Both the position numbers and the translations under genes were made by a program. Below the pieces are notes generated by a model, which saw only the letters and a program-made list of their open reading frames with translations, had not been told where the DNA came from and ran no database searches. A DNA stretch of 64,000 nt from Molossus alvarezi. Taxonomy: Eukaryota > Chordata > Mammalia > Chiroptera > Molossidae. Numbering within the stretch: position 1 is the first letter of the stretch; each line of letters begins with the position of its first letter. This document shows positions 1-11,575 of this stretch, one piece after another. The stretch is from positions 19,453,501-19,517,500 of the forward strand of contig CM073886.1 of the NCBI GenBank assembly GCA_037176705.1. The letters run 5' to 3'.

Positions 1-898
1 AAGTTGACGGGGACTGTCCAATGACCTTCTTAATAAGGCGGGCTCCTGGGGCCTCCCAGAGACTGCGGGCGGCCCTGTGTTTGCTGGAAGCCTTTTCCAG
101 AATTTCAGTGGGAGCTCATGGACTCTAATGATCTCTAGGGCTGGTTTCACACCTGGCGGCCTGGCAGACGATCCCACTGCGACTTCGCCGAGGGACTTAG
201 TCCTGCCTGCCGGAGGGCCTGCGATGTGTGCGGGCCGAGCAGATGTTGACGCATTCACCCATCACACAGAATGCCAGTCACCAGCTGCCGCGCCCGGTCC
301 CTGTCTGTTGTAAGAGACCAGCGCTCCCATTTTTTCCATGGTGACAGGGTGTTCCTGGGATGGATGAAAAGCCTCCCATTGCCGTGGGTGATGCTGAGCC
401 TGTGGGATTCTTATCCGTCCAGACGGTGTGGTGTGTGAGGGTGTGAGGCTCTCTGCATGTGTATTTTCTTCCGTTGGGTTCCACAGAGTCAGGGTCTCGA
501 TAAGGAACACCTGATCGTTTCCTCCGGGGATGGACAGGTCCTGTGTTCACACCATCTCTGCTTCCTGGCTTCCCAGGTTCTTCACATGCTGGCTTTGGTT
601 AGAACTGCCCCTTCCCACCCCGTGAGGTGAGTGTTCCTCTGCCATCCGGGTTTACTCCTTCCGGGCCTTGTGCTGACAGACCTTGTGTTGTTCCTGTGCC
701 CTGTATGGCCCAGCTGTGTCTGCTTCATTCATTCATGCCTCATGTTCAGCTCTGCTCAGACGTCAGAAATCAGTTGGCTAGAGGATTACTTGGCTAACTG
801 TGGGTTAGTAGAATGTCAGGAAACCAAAGACGAATAGGGGTACCTGATGCTAAGGGTCCTGGTGGTGGTGAAGTGAAAAAAAACAAAAAACAAAAAAG
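1..898. other. Unassigned, mostly single-copy DNA
   Basis: I see no gene or recognisable repeat. Open frames are short (at most about 90 codons), overlap on both strands and show no domain. The first 250 bases are moderately GC-rich with scattered CpGs but too short for a CpG island. Confidence 0.5.
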
Positions 899-1132
899 GC
901 CCTGGCCATTGTGGCTCAGTGGCCTGGGCATTGTCCCATGCACTGAAAGGCCTCTGGTTCGATTCCCAATCAGGGCACATGCCTGGGTGGTGGACTCGAT
1001 CCCCAGTAGGATGTGCAGGAGGCAGCCAACCGATGTTTTGCTCCCACATCGATGTATCTCTCTCCCTCCTCCTCTCCTTTCCTCTATTTCTCAGAAATAA
1101 AAAACAAAAACAAAACAAAACAAAACACAAAA
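899..1132 (+). mobile_element. Ves SINE (tRNA-derived, bat)
   Basis: It starts with the Ves head GGCCCTGGCC, followed by a tRNA-like A box (TGGCTCAGTGG) and B box (GGTTCGATTCC). The body runs GGGCACATGCC, then GATCCCCAGTAGG, then a CT-rich stretch and an A-rich tail of AAAAC repeats. This is the internal Pol III promoter layout of tRNA-derived SINEs. An A-rich run lies just upstream, and I see no clear TSD. The tail lacks the TCCTC/GAGGA hairpin found in some other copies here. Confidence 0.9.
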
Positions 1133-1399
1133 GATGATTCATGAATATGGGTATTTTTGCTAAGATCCCTTTGGTTGAAGGAACTGAACCCAGTCCTATC
1201 TAGCTTAACACAAATAAGCTAGGGGACTTGTTGGTGCTTTTACTTCTGTGTGTGTGTGTGAGTGTTAATGCATAAATAATTGCATGCAAAGAAACTCTTA
1301 AATTCAAAAGAGGGGGCAAAAATCAAGCCAAAGGAAATCCAGGAGGTAGGTAAGCCTAGAGCCCTTGGCAGGCAGAATTGATGGGCATTCTCTCTAGGT
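1133..1399. other. Unassigned DNA
   Basis: No gene or named repeat is seen. A 14-bp TG run lies at 1247-1260. Confidence 0.4.
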
Positions 1400-1589
1400 G
1401 AGTGGTTCTCAGCCAGGGTGAGTTTTCCCTCTAGGAGAATTTTGGCCATATGTAGAGACACTTTTAGTTGTCACAATTGGAAGGGTGTTGCCCCTGGCAC
1501 CCTACAAGTCATAGGACAACCAGAATCATTCAGCATTGTCCAGAATTATCTGGCTCAAAGTCTCAACAGTACCAAGGTTGACATCAAAG
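1400..1589 (+). mobile_element. MER20-like hAT DNA element
   Basis: It begins with the MER20 left end (AGTGGTTCTCAGCCAGGG) and contains GAGACACTTTTAGTTGTCAC, matching the MER20 'GAGACATTTTTGGTTGTCAC' block. It ends with a diverged copy of the right end (AGTACCAAGGTTGACATC). Near full length, since MER20 is about 219 bp, but strongly diverged in the middle. Non-autonomous, so no coding capacity is expected. Confidence 0.7.
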
Positions 1590-3252
1590 TAGCCCAGCGA
1601 ACAGGACCACCAGCCTCTGTGTGTCTCCATTCAAGCTCCAGGTTCCCAGGAAGGGATCTAATGGGCCCAGCCTAGGGCATCTCTCAACCTTTGAATCAGT
1701 GAACTCTGTGTCAGACGCCGTGGACGTAGAGCTGATTTGGAACATTGTTAACCAGCCCTGGGAAAAGGGGATTGGGTGAGGATTGATGGGAGGCAGAAGC
1801 TCTCCCAAGGGATGTGTCTCACAGCTTTATTGGGAGCCTTCCGTGGGCCTCCCTGTGGCTCAGGTCCATCCTGCCAGCATGTGACACACGGAGCTGCCAC
1901 CTGCTGGAAGGTGGCACACCTTGGTGCCCGTCTCAGCGAGCAGCCAACATGTTTGGTCTTTAGTTTAAGCTTATGGCGTCCTTCTCGGGCTCCTTTCCAA
2001 CAGAAATTCATTAAAAATGGGTGTCACCTATTTTACTAATTATAGAATTAATTCAGGATGAATGCTAAATTGGTTGTAACAACCAGAAAAAGCACACACA
2101 CACACACACACACATAGACATCATAATCTACCACCCAAAATATCCACTTCAATGCACAGTGCGTATCACTGGTCCTTTTACTATAGATATATTTTCTTCC
2201 ACACCAAAAAAATAAAAATAAAAATAAAATTCTCATACTCTTATCCTATACATAACATTTGTATTACTTGCTGCCAATTTTTTTCCAATAAAAAGCTTTT
2301 AAGAATAGAATTAATGATCTTCATAAAACTTATGAACATCCTTTTCATTACATAAACACTAGCGCGATGTCTTTGGACACACACATGTCTATGTTCTGTC
2401 CCCTTTGATCAGTGACAAGGTAGTTGCTAAGATCCTAAGTAAATAATCATCTGAAAAGGACAGTACCTAAGTCAGATGGGGAGAGGAAAGTTGGGACAAA
2501 GGAGAGGAATCCACCAGATCATTGCAGGGATGAGAGAATCGCACAGGAAAGAGACAGCAGTCGGCGGACTCCAACCTACCAGGGGTGGCTTCTGCCCAGC
2601 TCATCTCCCAGGGTTTATGAAGCAGAGGCACTGAAAGTTGTACTTCCCTTTGAAAAACGAAAAACTCAGTGAGTGCATTTATAATCTGTGGAACTCAGAA
2701 CTCTATCTCAGAGACCTATCCAAAGCTCATGCTCCTTTGAGGACTCCAACTTGGGTTATAAAGCCAAACAACTCAAGAGAACAAGATGTCCCGTGGACAG
2801 GCATCTCTCAGGAGCTGAGGCCGGGGACAGAGCAGACTCACCGGATCAGCCTTCATCACGCCTGCCTTGAGTCTTTCTCGTGCAAACGAAACACCTGTCT
2901 AAGGGGCACGATCAGTTTTCAATTTAAATGACTTCGCTTTTTATCTTAAAAACTAAATCCTTCTCCTAATTCCCTTAAGTCTGAAAAGGATAACATTTTT
3001 CCCTTTAGGGATTGGACAAAGGAGTCATGGATGGGGCTTGCTCGTGGCATTAGGATGAGGTGAGCCAGCCAGCTCAGGTCAGAATGTGCACAGAAAACTC
3101 AAAAGACCTTTTCTCAATCAGTAGCTTCCCAGCTCATGTTCTTTCCTTTCAGACTGAACCTCAAAATCAAAATGAGGCTGATGAGATGGCACTGCCTTTC
3201 AGAGGCCAGGGGAGGGGAAATTCAGACGGCCGTAGCTTGATTTCCATGCGTG
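1590..3252. other. Unassigned DNA with a CA microsatellite
   Basis: No gene is seen. A pure 22-bp CA run lies at 2093-2114. An AAAAT-rich stretch lies near 2205-2232, and 2250-2350 is AT-rich. The rest looks single-copy. Open frames are under 100 codons and unrelated to anything I know. Confidence 0.45.
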
Positions 3253-3735
3253 TTCATTAATTTATTAAATACTTATTGACTTCCCAGTATATGCTAGACA
3301 GCAGGGTTGTGGGGGTGAATAAGATCACTTAGATTTAATAGGCAATACGCAGAACGTTCAATGGCATTGAGTGCTATGAAGAATATAAAACATATCAGAT
3401 GATAGTGACCAAGTGAGAGAGTTATTCTGGATAGTGGGAGGAGGGGACCTGTGGAATTTGAGCTCAGATCTACTTGACAAGTAGGGGTCAGCTGTGTGCT
3501 GAAGAAAGTTCACAAAAAGGGGACATGCGGAAGTCCTAAGGTAGAATGAGTCAAGCCCCTCTGGGGACTAACCAGGATGGCCAGTATGACCTGGACAGAG
3601 CAGATGAAGGAGGAGGAGGCAGGAGTTAAAATCACACAGGTGTTCAGCAATCAGATCACAGCGTTTCAAGGTGTTGCCGGAAGTTTAGATTTTGGTCTAA
3701 GACAAATAGAAAACTGCTGGAGAGTTTCCATCGGG
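3253..3735 (+). mobile_element. Ancient L1 3'-UTR fragment (L1ME-like)
   Basis: The block order matches the widespread mammalian repeat that opens with TTTATTAAATACTTATTGA, passes through a 'GTGCTATGAAGAA' region and continues with the 'AGATCTACTTGACAAGTAGGGG' type sequence. It ends near 'GTTTAGATTTTGGTCTAAG', the diverged equivalent of the 'GGAGTTTGGATTTTATTCTAAG' block. Two further clear copies lie at 9505-10025 and 29726-30250. Placement in L1 is from memory of the consensus. Confidence 0.6.
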
Positions 3736-4354
3736 CAACTCCAGCCTCTGATCTAACCTGTAAAAGATTCCTCCGGAAGCTCCCTGGAGGGTGGACAAGT
3801 GGTCTTTCATGGGGCAAGATGGGAAACAGGAAGGGCAATTAGCGTGTGTTCAGGAGCAGATTCATGGTTGGCTAATGAATGCATGCTCTTCATGCTGCCA
3901 TTCCTTTGGTCTTTGTTGACTACAGCCATCTTCCCTAAAGGGGGGCAGTGTCCAGGGCTGGGGGGTGCACAGAAAATCTCCGTGATTACGGGGAGAAAGC
4001 AGAGGGGGCGGAATTATAGAATTGCGTCTGCCTCTGAGAGCCAGGTGACTGGTGCTGCTTCGAGGTAGTGTAGCGTGTGTGTTTAATTGCTAATGACCCA
4101 AAAATGCATCCAAGGGCTACATGCAAACCTGCCTGAGCACTGCGGATCAGTCTTGGGTGCTTTATTAGGTCTTGTTGTACTAAGTCTGTGAGTAACATCT
4201 GGTGAGCCATGTGCTCATGCACTGGAGTTTCCAGCACTGGACAGTTCTTTCTTTGGATTTTCCCTTTTTTTTTTTTATTTGAACAGTAGGGAAGACCCCT
4301 GAAAGCTAGATGTCTCACGTTTATCATTTGGGACAACAGGAACAATTTAGGAGT
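3736..4354. other. Unassigned DNA
   Basis: No gene or named repeat. A short T-rich run lies near 4265-4278. A 164-codon minus-strand open frame runs through here into the adjacent MIR and is a chance frame. Confidence 0.45.
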
Positions 4355-4470
4355 TTGATTCAGACAGACCTGGGGTCCAGAACAAGCCTGGCAACCTATT
4401 CGATTTGATCTTGAATAGATGACCTCTCTGAGCCTCAGCTGACTCATGCGAAAAATAGAAGGAAATGTTT
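4355..4470 (+). mobile_element. MIR SINE fragment
   Basis: Diverged MIR with the recognisable order: 'GATTCAGACAGACCTGGGGTCC', a degraded 'TTGATCTTGAATAGATGACC' central block, then 'CTCTGAGCCTCAG' followed by 'CTCATGCGAAAAATAG', the equivalents of CTCTGAGCCTCAGTTTCCTCATCTGTAAAATGG. Confidence 0.7.
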
Positions 4471-4534
4471 GCATGTCCAAGAGCAGCAGAAAAGATTACC
4501 ATGCGTGCCTGGTTCAACTGATCCTTCGATAATT

Positions 4535-4760
4535 CTTCAGACTCGTATTGAGCACCTGCTACATGCAAGATACGATGCTAGACATTAGCAAAGAGTCAGA
4601 TATGATCCCTTCCCCAGTGGGGTTGATGATCCTGTGGGACAAAGAGTCAAAACAAAGAATGGGACAACTACCACAACCCATGAAGTCTTTGATCACAGCT
4701 GTAGTAAGTGCTAGGAAGAAAATAACGTAGGAAGAAGAGTTAGTGAGGTTGAGAGTGACC
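4535..4760 (+). mobile_element. Ancient L1 3'-UTR fragment (L1ME-like)
   Basis: It opens with TATTGAGCACCTGCTACATG and a 'GATGCTAGACATTAG' block, then 'CCCTTCCCCAGTGGGGTTGATGATCC', and later 'AGTAAGTGCTAGGAAGAAAATAA'. This is the order of the 5' part of the family seen more fully at 9505 and 29726. Confidence 0.55.
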
Positions 4761-6320
4761 ATGCAGCTCTGCACTGAGCTAACGTCCCACGGTGTCGTCC
4801 CACAGTATCATCCCACAGGCTCTGCCCCACAGAGCCTTCCTCCGTGGATCACTACACTTCCCTGAGCTTCCTGCGTCTGTCTTGGAGACACCTGACACCT
4901 CACTTGTCCGTGCCTGAAATACACATGTCCGCGGAGAACAGCTGCTTTGCCGTGGCGCAGGGGAATGTGCTCTTCCAGAGTTCGGGAGCCACCTGTTTCT
5001 GGGAGTGCCATGGAAACGCACATTCTGTCACTCGATCTTGAGGTCCAGGCAGAGAATTTTCAGCTGTCAGCAGCTGTCTTTTCTGATCCGCTGCCCAGGA
5101 GTTTCCAGCCCCAGGAAAAACCCTTCGTAACCCTCACCAGTGACTTTGAGCCCGCTCTCCAGAGATGAGAAAGAGGGGCCCCTGCAGTGTGATTGGTGGG
5201 CATGGGTCCTTAATTGGGGTGGCTAGGAATTTCCCCTCAATGTAGATGTCAAACTGTGAGCATATGGTCTTACAATGGAAGGGTTTTTAAATTGCAGTTA
5301 ATCGTGAACAACCTCATAGCAAAAACATACTTAAGAATCTCTGCTCCAGAAATAGCCATGGCTCTGTGGCTTCTGGGTGGAGAAAATCTTCTAGTCTTTC
5401 AGAGGTCAGCCAGACAAGGCAGTACAGTGTAACCTGACTCTGCACGTGTCCCCAGACGGCAAAAGGACTGGCTGTGTCCCCCACTCTGGACCAGATAGCC
5501 AAGTAAGAGGGGACCGAGGTGTGCTCATCGTGTTCTCGGATGCACCCCCCTGGGTGTATAGGTGTGCCGTTCTGGGATCGTTAGCTCTTCCCTTCCACAA
5601 GTGAGCATCAGCTAGGAAACAGTAGAACCCGCAGGAATCCACCTGCCACCAAAGCGTTGCTTCAGCCCCCCCCCCCCCCCCCGCTGTTTGGTCCGCCCTG
5701 TTCTCCCAGGGCCCTTTGTCTCCAGATCCCAACGAGGACAGAGGTGAGAGCAGAATGATTAAGAGAGCCAGACATGTGGCCATTCTCCAAGAAGGGTTTT
5801 GGGGGTGGCCTCATCTGCACGAACTGGCTGAACAACACTTGTCAGTCTTCCATGCAGTTCCGGCAGGGCACTGGTGTCGGAGTGTTCAAGACTGCACCCT
5901 TATTCTAGAGCTGCCCCTAGACATCTGTATCAGGGAGCAAGTCCCCTGGCTTCTCTCTTCCTCATTTATGTGTGTAGAGGAAAAGGTGAGAACCAAGCAA
6001 AATTTTTCAATCCTGGACGAAAACATGTTGCACACACACCAGTTCTGCATATGACCTCAGATTTTCATTCTATGCATGGACCCCAGAATGGAACCCCAAA
6101 ACATGGCCATGACCATTGTTTCCTAAATTTCAGACATTCAAATGCTTTGGAGCACCAGGCTTATACTATATGCTTTTATTTAAACATACCTGTATTTAAT
6201 TTGATTCCTTGTATATAACTAATATAAATTAATTCACAAAGGGAAACCTTTCATCTCTACTTCAACTGAACATTTATCATTACAAGATATAAATAAATGG
6301 TATTGACTAAAAATACATTG
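4761..6320. other. Unassigned DNA with a poly-C run
   Basis: No gene is supported. A pure 17-C run lies at 5666-5682. Open frames such as those at 5406-5783 (minus) and 5716-6054 (plus) are unrelated to known proteins; the first reads through the C run. The stretch after 6130 becomes AT-rich and leads into an old L1. Confidence 0.45.
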
Positions 6321-6978
6321 ATTGCACCAACTGAAATGGCTGTAATAAAAAGACAATAACAGGTGGAGAAATTAGAACTGGCATACATTGCTGATGAGAA
6401 TGTGAAATTCTGCAGCTTCTTTGGAAAATAATTTAGCAGTTTCTCAAAAAATTACCTGTAGAGTTTCCCATACGACCTAGCAATTCCTCTCTGAGTACAC
6501 ACCACAGTGAACTGAAAAGAACACATACTCACACCAAAACTTACGCACAAACATTGATAGCGGTGTTATTTGTAACAGCCAAATAACAGAAGCAACCTAA
6601 ATGCCCATCCACTGATAAATGGATGAACAAAATGTCGTATATCGTACACTGAGGAATTATTCAGCCATATAATAGGACAAAGTACTAATAAATGCTACGA
6701 TAGGAATGAACTTTGAAAATATTATGCTAAATAAGAAAAGCCAGATACAAAAGACCATATATTTCATGATTCAACTTATGTGAGCTGTCTAGAATAAGCC
6801 GATCTCTAGAGACAGATGCAGATCAGTGGTTGCCAGGGGCTGGGGGAGGAGGAGTGTGAAGTGGCTGTTCATGTGTGTGGGCCTTCTTTTTTGGGGTGGT
6901 GAAAATATTCTGGAATTCGATAGTAGTGAACATCACAAAACTCTGTGGCTATATTAGACAACACGGAATGCACACTTT
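6321..6978 (+). mobile_element. Old L1 3' end (L1MB/L1MC-like), upstream part
   Basis: It carries the end of ORF2 and the 3' UTR, with many stops. Landmarks are 'GGAATGAACTTTGAAAATATTATGCTAA', 'AGATCAGTGGTTGCCAGGGGCTGGGGG' and 'ACACTTTAAATGAGTACATTTA', all typical of L1M 3' ends. It is interrupted at 6993 by a Ves SINE and resumes at 7227, ending near 7245. Confidence 0.8.
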
Positions 6979-7226
6979 AAATGAGTACATTTAGCTCAGC
7001 TGCTGTGGCTCAGTGGTTTAGCGATGACCCATGCACCAAGAGGTCGCCAGTTCGATTCCGTGTCAGGGCACATGCCTAGGTTATGGACCTGATACCCAGT
7101 GGCACGCACACAGGAAGTGGCCAATTGATGTTCTCTCTCATTGATGTTTCTATATCTCTGTCTATCCCTTTATCTCTCTCTAAAAATCCATAAAGAAAAA
7201 AATTTAATAAAAAATGAGTACATTTA
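6979..7226 (+). mobile_element. Ves SINE nested in an L1, with TSD
   Basis: The Ves body (6994-7211) has the A box TGGCTCAGTGG, a B box GTTCGATTCC, GGGCACATGCC, a TCTCTC-rich region and a tail of AAAAATTTAATAAAA. It is flanked by 15-bp direct repeats AAATGAGTACATTTA at 6979-6993 and 7212-7226. The L1 3' UTR continues after it, so the SINE inserted later than the L1. Confidence 0.93.
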
Positions 7227-7610
7227 TAGCTTATCTTACTAAAAGAAAATGCATGGAGAACAAAGAAATCTGGACAAGCTCTCCATTCCATGGGTTTGCT
7301 GTGGCTCAGGTATTCTCTCTCTCAGAAGGATGAGGAGAAGTGAAGGTTCTGAAGATGATGCTCAAGGCAGTTAACATCAACAGCTGAGACTCTCCTCCAA
7401 GTGGTCAGAAAAACAACATGAGGCTTGAACAGGGTACTGCTTCCTAAAACCTTCTAGAATTATGACTTGCTTAGGATCCCATAATCCAGGCATGCTTAGG
7501 ATTTCATAGCATTTTAAGTACTGGGACTTACTTGTGCCAATCTTTGATACTGATGGTTATCAGGACAGAATTGGGGATAGTTTTTACCTGGGGGAAATAA
7601 AGTTCTCTCG
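7227..7610. other. L1 end, then unassigned DNA
   Basis: The first roughly 20 bases complete the L1 3' UTR split by the SINE. The remainder shows no gene or recognisable repeat. Confidence 0.45.
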
Positions 7611-7779
7611 AAGTGTGCTATACCATAGGGGAGCCACTGGCCACGTGTACCTGTTTACATTTGAAGTCGCACTGTTGACATTTCCGGTGCTCAGTAGCCA
7701 CCTGTGGTTTGTCTTTATTATAGCGGACAATACAGAAGATTGGTTTCATTGCCCAAAGTTCTGAGGGACAGCACTCCTG
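7611..7779 (+). mobile_element. Non-autonomous hAT (Charlie-type) element
   Basis: Diverged copy of the short hAT family whose ends read like 'CTGTCCAATAGGGTAGCC' and 'ATTGGACAGCGCTG'. Here they appear as 'GCTATACCATAGGGGAGCCACTGGCCACGTG', 'GTGCTCAGTAGCCACCTGTGG', 'CGGACAATACAGAAGATTGG' and 'GAGGGACAGCACTCCTG'. I cannot fix the exact subfamily. A related copy lies at 20610-20816. Confidence 0.65.
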
Positions 7780-7884
7780 TAGCAGACTGAATCAGTCATG
7801 TCGCTAAGCTGCCGTCTTTTTACTCTTCCCCTTTCCCTCATTTAAGCAGATATGAAAGCTGAAACCTGTTGAATAATGTAATAC

Positions 7885-8125
7885 AATTAATAGTTAATAT
7901 TTACACTTGCTCCGTGCCCAGGGGTGTGCCAAGCATTTAACATGCATTATCTCAGTTAATCTTCACTAAATTCTCACAGGCCGGTATGGTGATGATCCCA
8001 GCTTTAGCGATGAAAAAAACTAAAACTGAGCATCACGCAAGTTAGGTCACTTGATCAAGTTCACAAAACTGGTGAATGAGGAAGCCTGGGATTTGAATCC
8101 AAGTCACTCGACTGTCTGCTCCATC
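7885..8125 (-). mobile_element. MIR SINE, near full length
   Basis: Reverse-strand MIR: 'TAATATTTACACTTGCTCCGTGCCCAGG', 'GCATTATCTCAGTTAATCTTCAC', 'TCCCAGCTTTAGCGATGAAAAAAACTAAAACTGAG' and 'TTTGAATCCAAGTCACTCGACTGTCTGCTCC', all in MIR order. Confidence 0.8.
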
Positions 8126-8135
8126 TTTTCTTTTC

Positions 8136-8168
8136 TTTTTTAATCCTCACCTGAGGACATGCTGAAAT

Positions 8169-8210
<42 letters not shown>

Positions 8211-8382
8211 TCATAAATGTGAGAGAGAAACATCAATTCCATCAGTTGTTTTCTGTATGTGCCCTCAGCAGGGATTGAACCTGCAACTCTAGTATATGCC
8301 CTGACCAAGAATCAAACTTGCAACCTTTGGGTGCACAGGATGATGCTCAACCAACTGAGCCACCCCAGCACTCTGGCTGGGC
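8136..8382 (-). mobile_element. Ves SINE, hairpin-tail type
   Basis: Reverse-strand copy. Reading left to right, it has the T-rich tail, then the TCCTC-ACCT-GAGGA inverted repeat at 8144-8157, a long GA run (about 8169-8206), a body with GGGATTGAACCTGC, and the tRNA-like head (CTCAACCAACTGAGCCACC). More diverged than the other copies. No clear TSD, because the left edge abuts a MIR. Confidence 0.85.
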
Positions 8383-8655
8383 TGCTCCTGTTTTTATCTC
8401 CATCTTCTACAGCTCAGAGCTTCTGAAAGAGACACAAATCCCATCTGTGGACCCAAATAGGATTCTTTCAAGACCACTCATCCCTCTTCCTTTCAGTTTC
8501 AAAATTAAAATGTCATGGCTGTTTTCCCTAAAATACTTTCAAGAAATAAGTGAGAAAGCAGAGTAAAACATTTTATCACATCCTCTTTCCACTCCCACCT
8601 CCCCCGGGCAAAGCACATAGCACGCCGACAAGTCGGAGTGTCAGTCTGAAACCCT
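8383..8655. other. Unassigned DNA
   Basis: No gene or named repeat recognised between the Ves SINE and the following L1 fragment. Confidence 0.4.
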
Positions 8656-9240
8656 CCCATACCTATTTGATGTAATGACATGCGTGGGCATGTGTGCGTG
8701 GACACAGTGCACATGTTTTAGATAAATGGGATCTCATCATGCACATCGTTCTGCAACTTGCATGTATTCATCTAACAACATGTTTTGACTGTATTCTATG
8801 TCAGTACATATAGGTGTACTCCCCTGCTCCTGACAGACTGCCCAAAATTCCATATGTGCTCATACCAGACTTCATTTGGTCCTCATCTCTTTTATATGCA
8901 TTTAGGGAGTGTCTGGTTTTCTTTACCTCTTATAGCAGGGCTGCTGCAGGAGTACCTTTTCAATCTGTGTCTGTGAACATGCCTGAGATCTGTTGAGGGG
9001 AGAGTCATAGGAGGGGGTTTGCTGGTTCCCAGGCTATGCACACTTTACTTTCTGATAGCTATTTCCAAACGCCCTCCAAAAAATGGCTTTGCCAATTCGT
9101 ACTCCTTCAAAGAAGGTATGAAGGGCCAAAACTTTACATCCATGCCAAAACTGGACATCATCAATCTTTTAAATTTTTTCCAATCTGTTGGATGGTAATG
9201 TCTTTTCCTTTCAACCTTCAGGGTCATATACACCTCCCTC
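8656..9240 (-). mobile_element. Ancient L1M 3' region
   Basis: Landmarks of the old mammalian L1 3' region on the reverse strand: 'CATCGTTCTGCAACTTGCATG', 'TATGTCAGTACATATAGGTGTAC' and 'GATAGCTATTTCCAAACGCCCTCCAAAAAATGG', followed by 'CAATTCGTACTCCTTC'. They correspond to the 'ATTGCCAAATTGCCCTCC ... CACTCCCACCAACAG' region. Heavily degraded, with no coding capacity. Confidence 0.65.
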
Positions 9241-9504
9241 CACCTGCTCCGCTTAGGCTTCAAGCTGCTGACAGCCAAAGGCAATCTGCCGGAGGCGAAA
9301 TGAGGTCAAGGCCAGAAAGCAGATTCCCTTTCAGTGGGAGGGGTGTTTACTTGGGTAAATATGGCTCATGTAAAGTGTCCCTTTGGTTTGACAGATAAAG
9401 AAACAAGGTCCAAGAAGTCCCCTGCATTGTTGTGTGTCTCAACCCTGGTGCTCCAATGCATTGATTGATACATTATAATAGGTTATATTGTGGATGTGTT
9501 CAAT

Positions 9505-10025
9505 CCTTAACTCATCCAGCAGCTATTGGACATTGAGTCAATGCCAGACACAGTTTGAGGCTTAGAAGATACAGCACTGACCGGAGTCTACGCCCCTACT
9601 CTCATAGGCTTTAGGTTCTAATGGGCAAGGATAGAGGCAAACACATGTGTACTCCTTGTAGAGAGAAGAAAGAAGGCATTGAAGTGAGAGAGATGCTCCG
9701 TGACACACAGCGTCCTGGGTGTGAGGGTCTATCAAAAGTCATATTCAAGTAAAATTCTCTGAGCAGTGACACTGAAGAAAAGAACTGAATTCAAGCAGGA
9801 ACATCTTACCATGGGAACCGATGATTGTAGGATGGTCGGGGGAAGCCAGTATGGTTGGTGCCTTGTGATGAAGGGATAGAGTGGTAGGGACTGGTGTTGG
9901 AGAGGTAGGCAGGGCCAAGTGAGGCAGGGTCCCACGCAGCATGGTCATGAGTTTAGATTTTTATTGAGTTGTGATGAGAAGCTACTGGAAAGTTTTAAGC
10001 AGGACAACAGCACACTCTGGTTTAT
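9505..10025 (+). mobile_element. Ancient L1 3'-UTR (L1ME-like), long copy
   Basis: Good block-by-block match to the family: 'CATTGAGTCAATGCCAGACACAG', 'CTCTCATAGGCTTTAGGTTCTAATGGG', 'GAGAGGTAGGCAGGGCCAAGTGAGGCAGGG', 'AGTTTAGATTTTTATTGAG' and 'AAGTTTTAAGCAGGACAACAGCACACTCTGGTTTA'. Confidence 0.75.
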
Positions 10026-11194
10026 TCCTAGAGCTCTAAGTTGATGGCACCTGAAATTCCAAAGTTTGTGAACGCCTTGCTTATTAAATAATACATATAC
10101 AAAATAAGCCAAAGAAGAGTTAAAGGTTGTCTCATAACACAGCAGATCTCAAGTGCGTTTGGCAGTGCCTGCTTGAGTGAGGGAGGAAAGGGACTGGAGT
10201 CAGCTGTAGTGGATTTAGAGTCATGCATAGTCTGTCTGCAGTATCTGAATCAAAGCAGGCAAGGACCTCCCTCAGGGTTGGTACAGCAGAACCTTGGGAC
10301 TAACTCTGGAGCCTCCAGTTTCTGTTCTCTTCTCCTCATGAATGTTGAGTGGAACCACGTGCATGACCATTTTATACCAGCAGAAAGCTTTTTTGGCTCA
10401 GACATCCAGGGACTTGTCTTGGAGCATCTTGAGTCCAAGTGGGTGGCCTTGCTCCTAAGAGTGGTTTCACCAGAGAAGGAACAGGGAACCCTGTACTCAG
10501 TGTCTTGGCACCGGCATTTGGGAGAACAATCATTTGGATTCTGGGGCGCAGATACTGCTTTGAAATCGCCCTGAGTGGAGGAGCAAGGAAGACATCCCTT
10601 TGGCTGCTATCAGCCCAGTGGGTAAAAACACTCAGAGTTATTTTCTTTATACTCCCAGTTTTTATTCCAAATCATATTTTAAATAGTCGAGTTAAAGAAG
10701 GCAATTCCCAATGCATCAGCACCACTGATTAAGCTTGATAGACAGAGAGCAGAACGGTGCTGTGTCAGAGGTATTTGCAGATGGAACCATCTTGGTTTTT
10801 CTTGCTCTCTTTTCCCCTACAAATCTCCTGATGCCCATAGATTAAAGGAACGAACCACCCATCACCCTATCTTTTCACACTGACCTACTCTGTTCTAACG
10901 CCTAAATGTCATCAGTGACTTTGACCCATGTTCCCAGATTCTGAATGAAGCCGGGCACCCTGTCTCTGAGCCACGTTCTGCACAGGGCTTTTATGCAGTC
11001 GTGGGGATGCTAGCGACCCTCCTCTGGTCCTGGCCAGGATGCCTTAGAGGAGAACAGGCAACCAGCTGTGTCCCATGGCAAAGTGGTGCTTTAACCATCT
11101 CAAAGTGAGATGAATTCAGGAGACCTGGCAAAGCCACTTCTCCCCCACTTACATTCCTGCCTCCTCTAAACCTCCTGCTCTATTCATGGAACGA
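10026..11194. other. Unassigned DNA
   Basis: About 1.2 kb with no recognisable repeat. A 133-codon plus-strand open frame at 10173-10574 has no signal, domain or plausible splice context, and is probably chance. Confidence 0.4.
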
Positions 11195-11575
11195 GATTTT
11201 CTTAGCCGACTTTTGATCCCAGTTTATTTATTTATTTATTTTTTTCCCTGGCAATCATGGGAGCAGGATTTGCTGTTGTAGCAAAACACATTTCATTTTT
11301 ATTTTCACTGTCTCTGTCTTAATAGCGAGGCCTGCCTCCATCCGCTTGAGAATCCCATTATCTTGCGCACGGGCTAATAAATAGTGCATTCTGAGATCTC
11401 AACTCAAACCAGCCTTGAAGATATAGAGCATTTCATAGTCTGCTCTTCGATAGATAATTCACAAGACTTCCACTTCTCATCGATTAACTTTCATAACTCA
11501 CTCTAGAAAATAAATTATGTATCCGTTGTCATCTCATTGGATATGCACACATCATCCTGAGCAGCTTGATAAACC
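11195..11575. other. Repeat-free AT-rich block, candidate conserved element
   Basis: After a short TTTA run (11222-11244) the sequence is free of known repeats and contains AT-rich protein-site-like motifs, including GCTAATAAATAG near 11370, ATCGATTAAC near 11480 and AAATAAATTATG near 11508. The mixed, non-repetitive texture resembles conserved non-coding DNA. Function and conservation are inference only. Confidence 0.3.

Noticed and set aside
2093..2114. Regulatory significance of the CA, GT and CT runs (also 27855, 56061, 52546, 50593)
   Set aside because: Ordinary microsatellites, common in mammalian DNA, with nothing in the context to set them apart.
3986..4480. 164-codon minus-strand open frame
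   Set aside because: Overlaps a MIR and a T-rich run; no recognisable domain.
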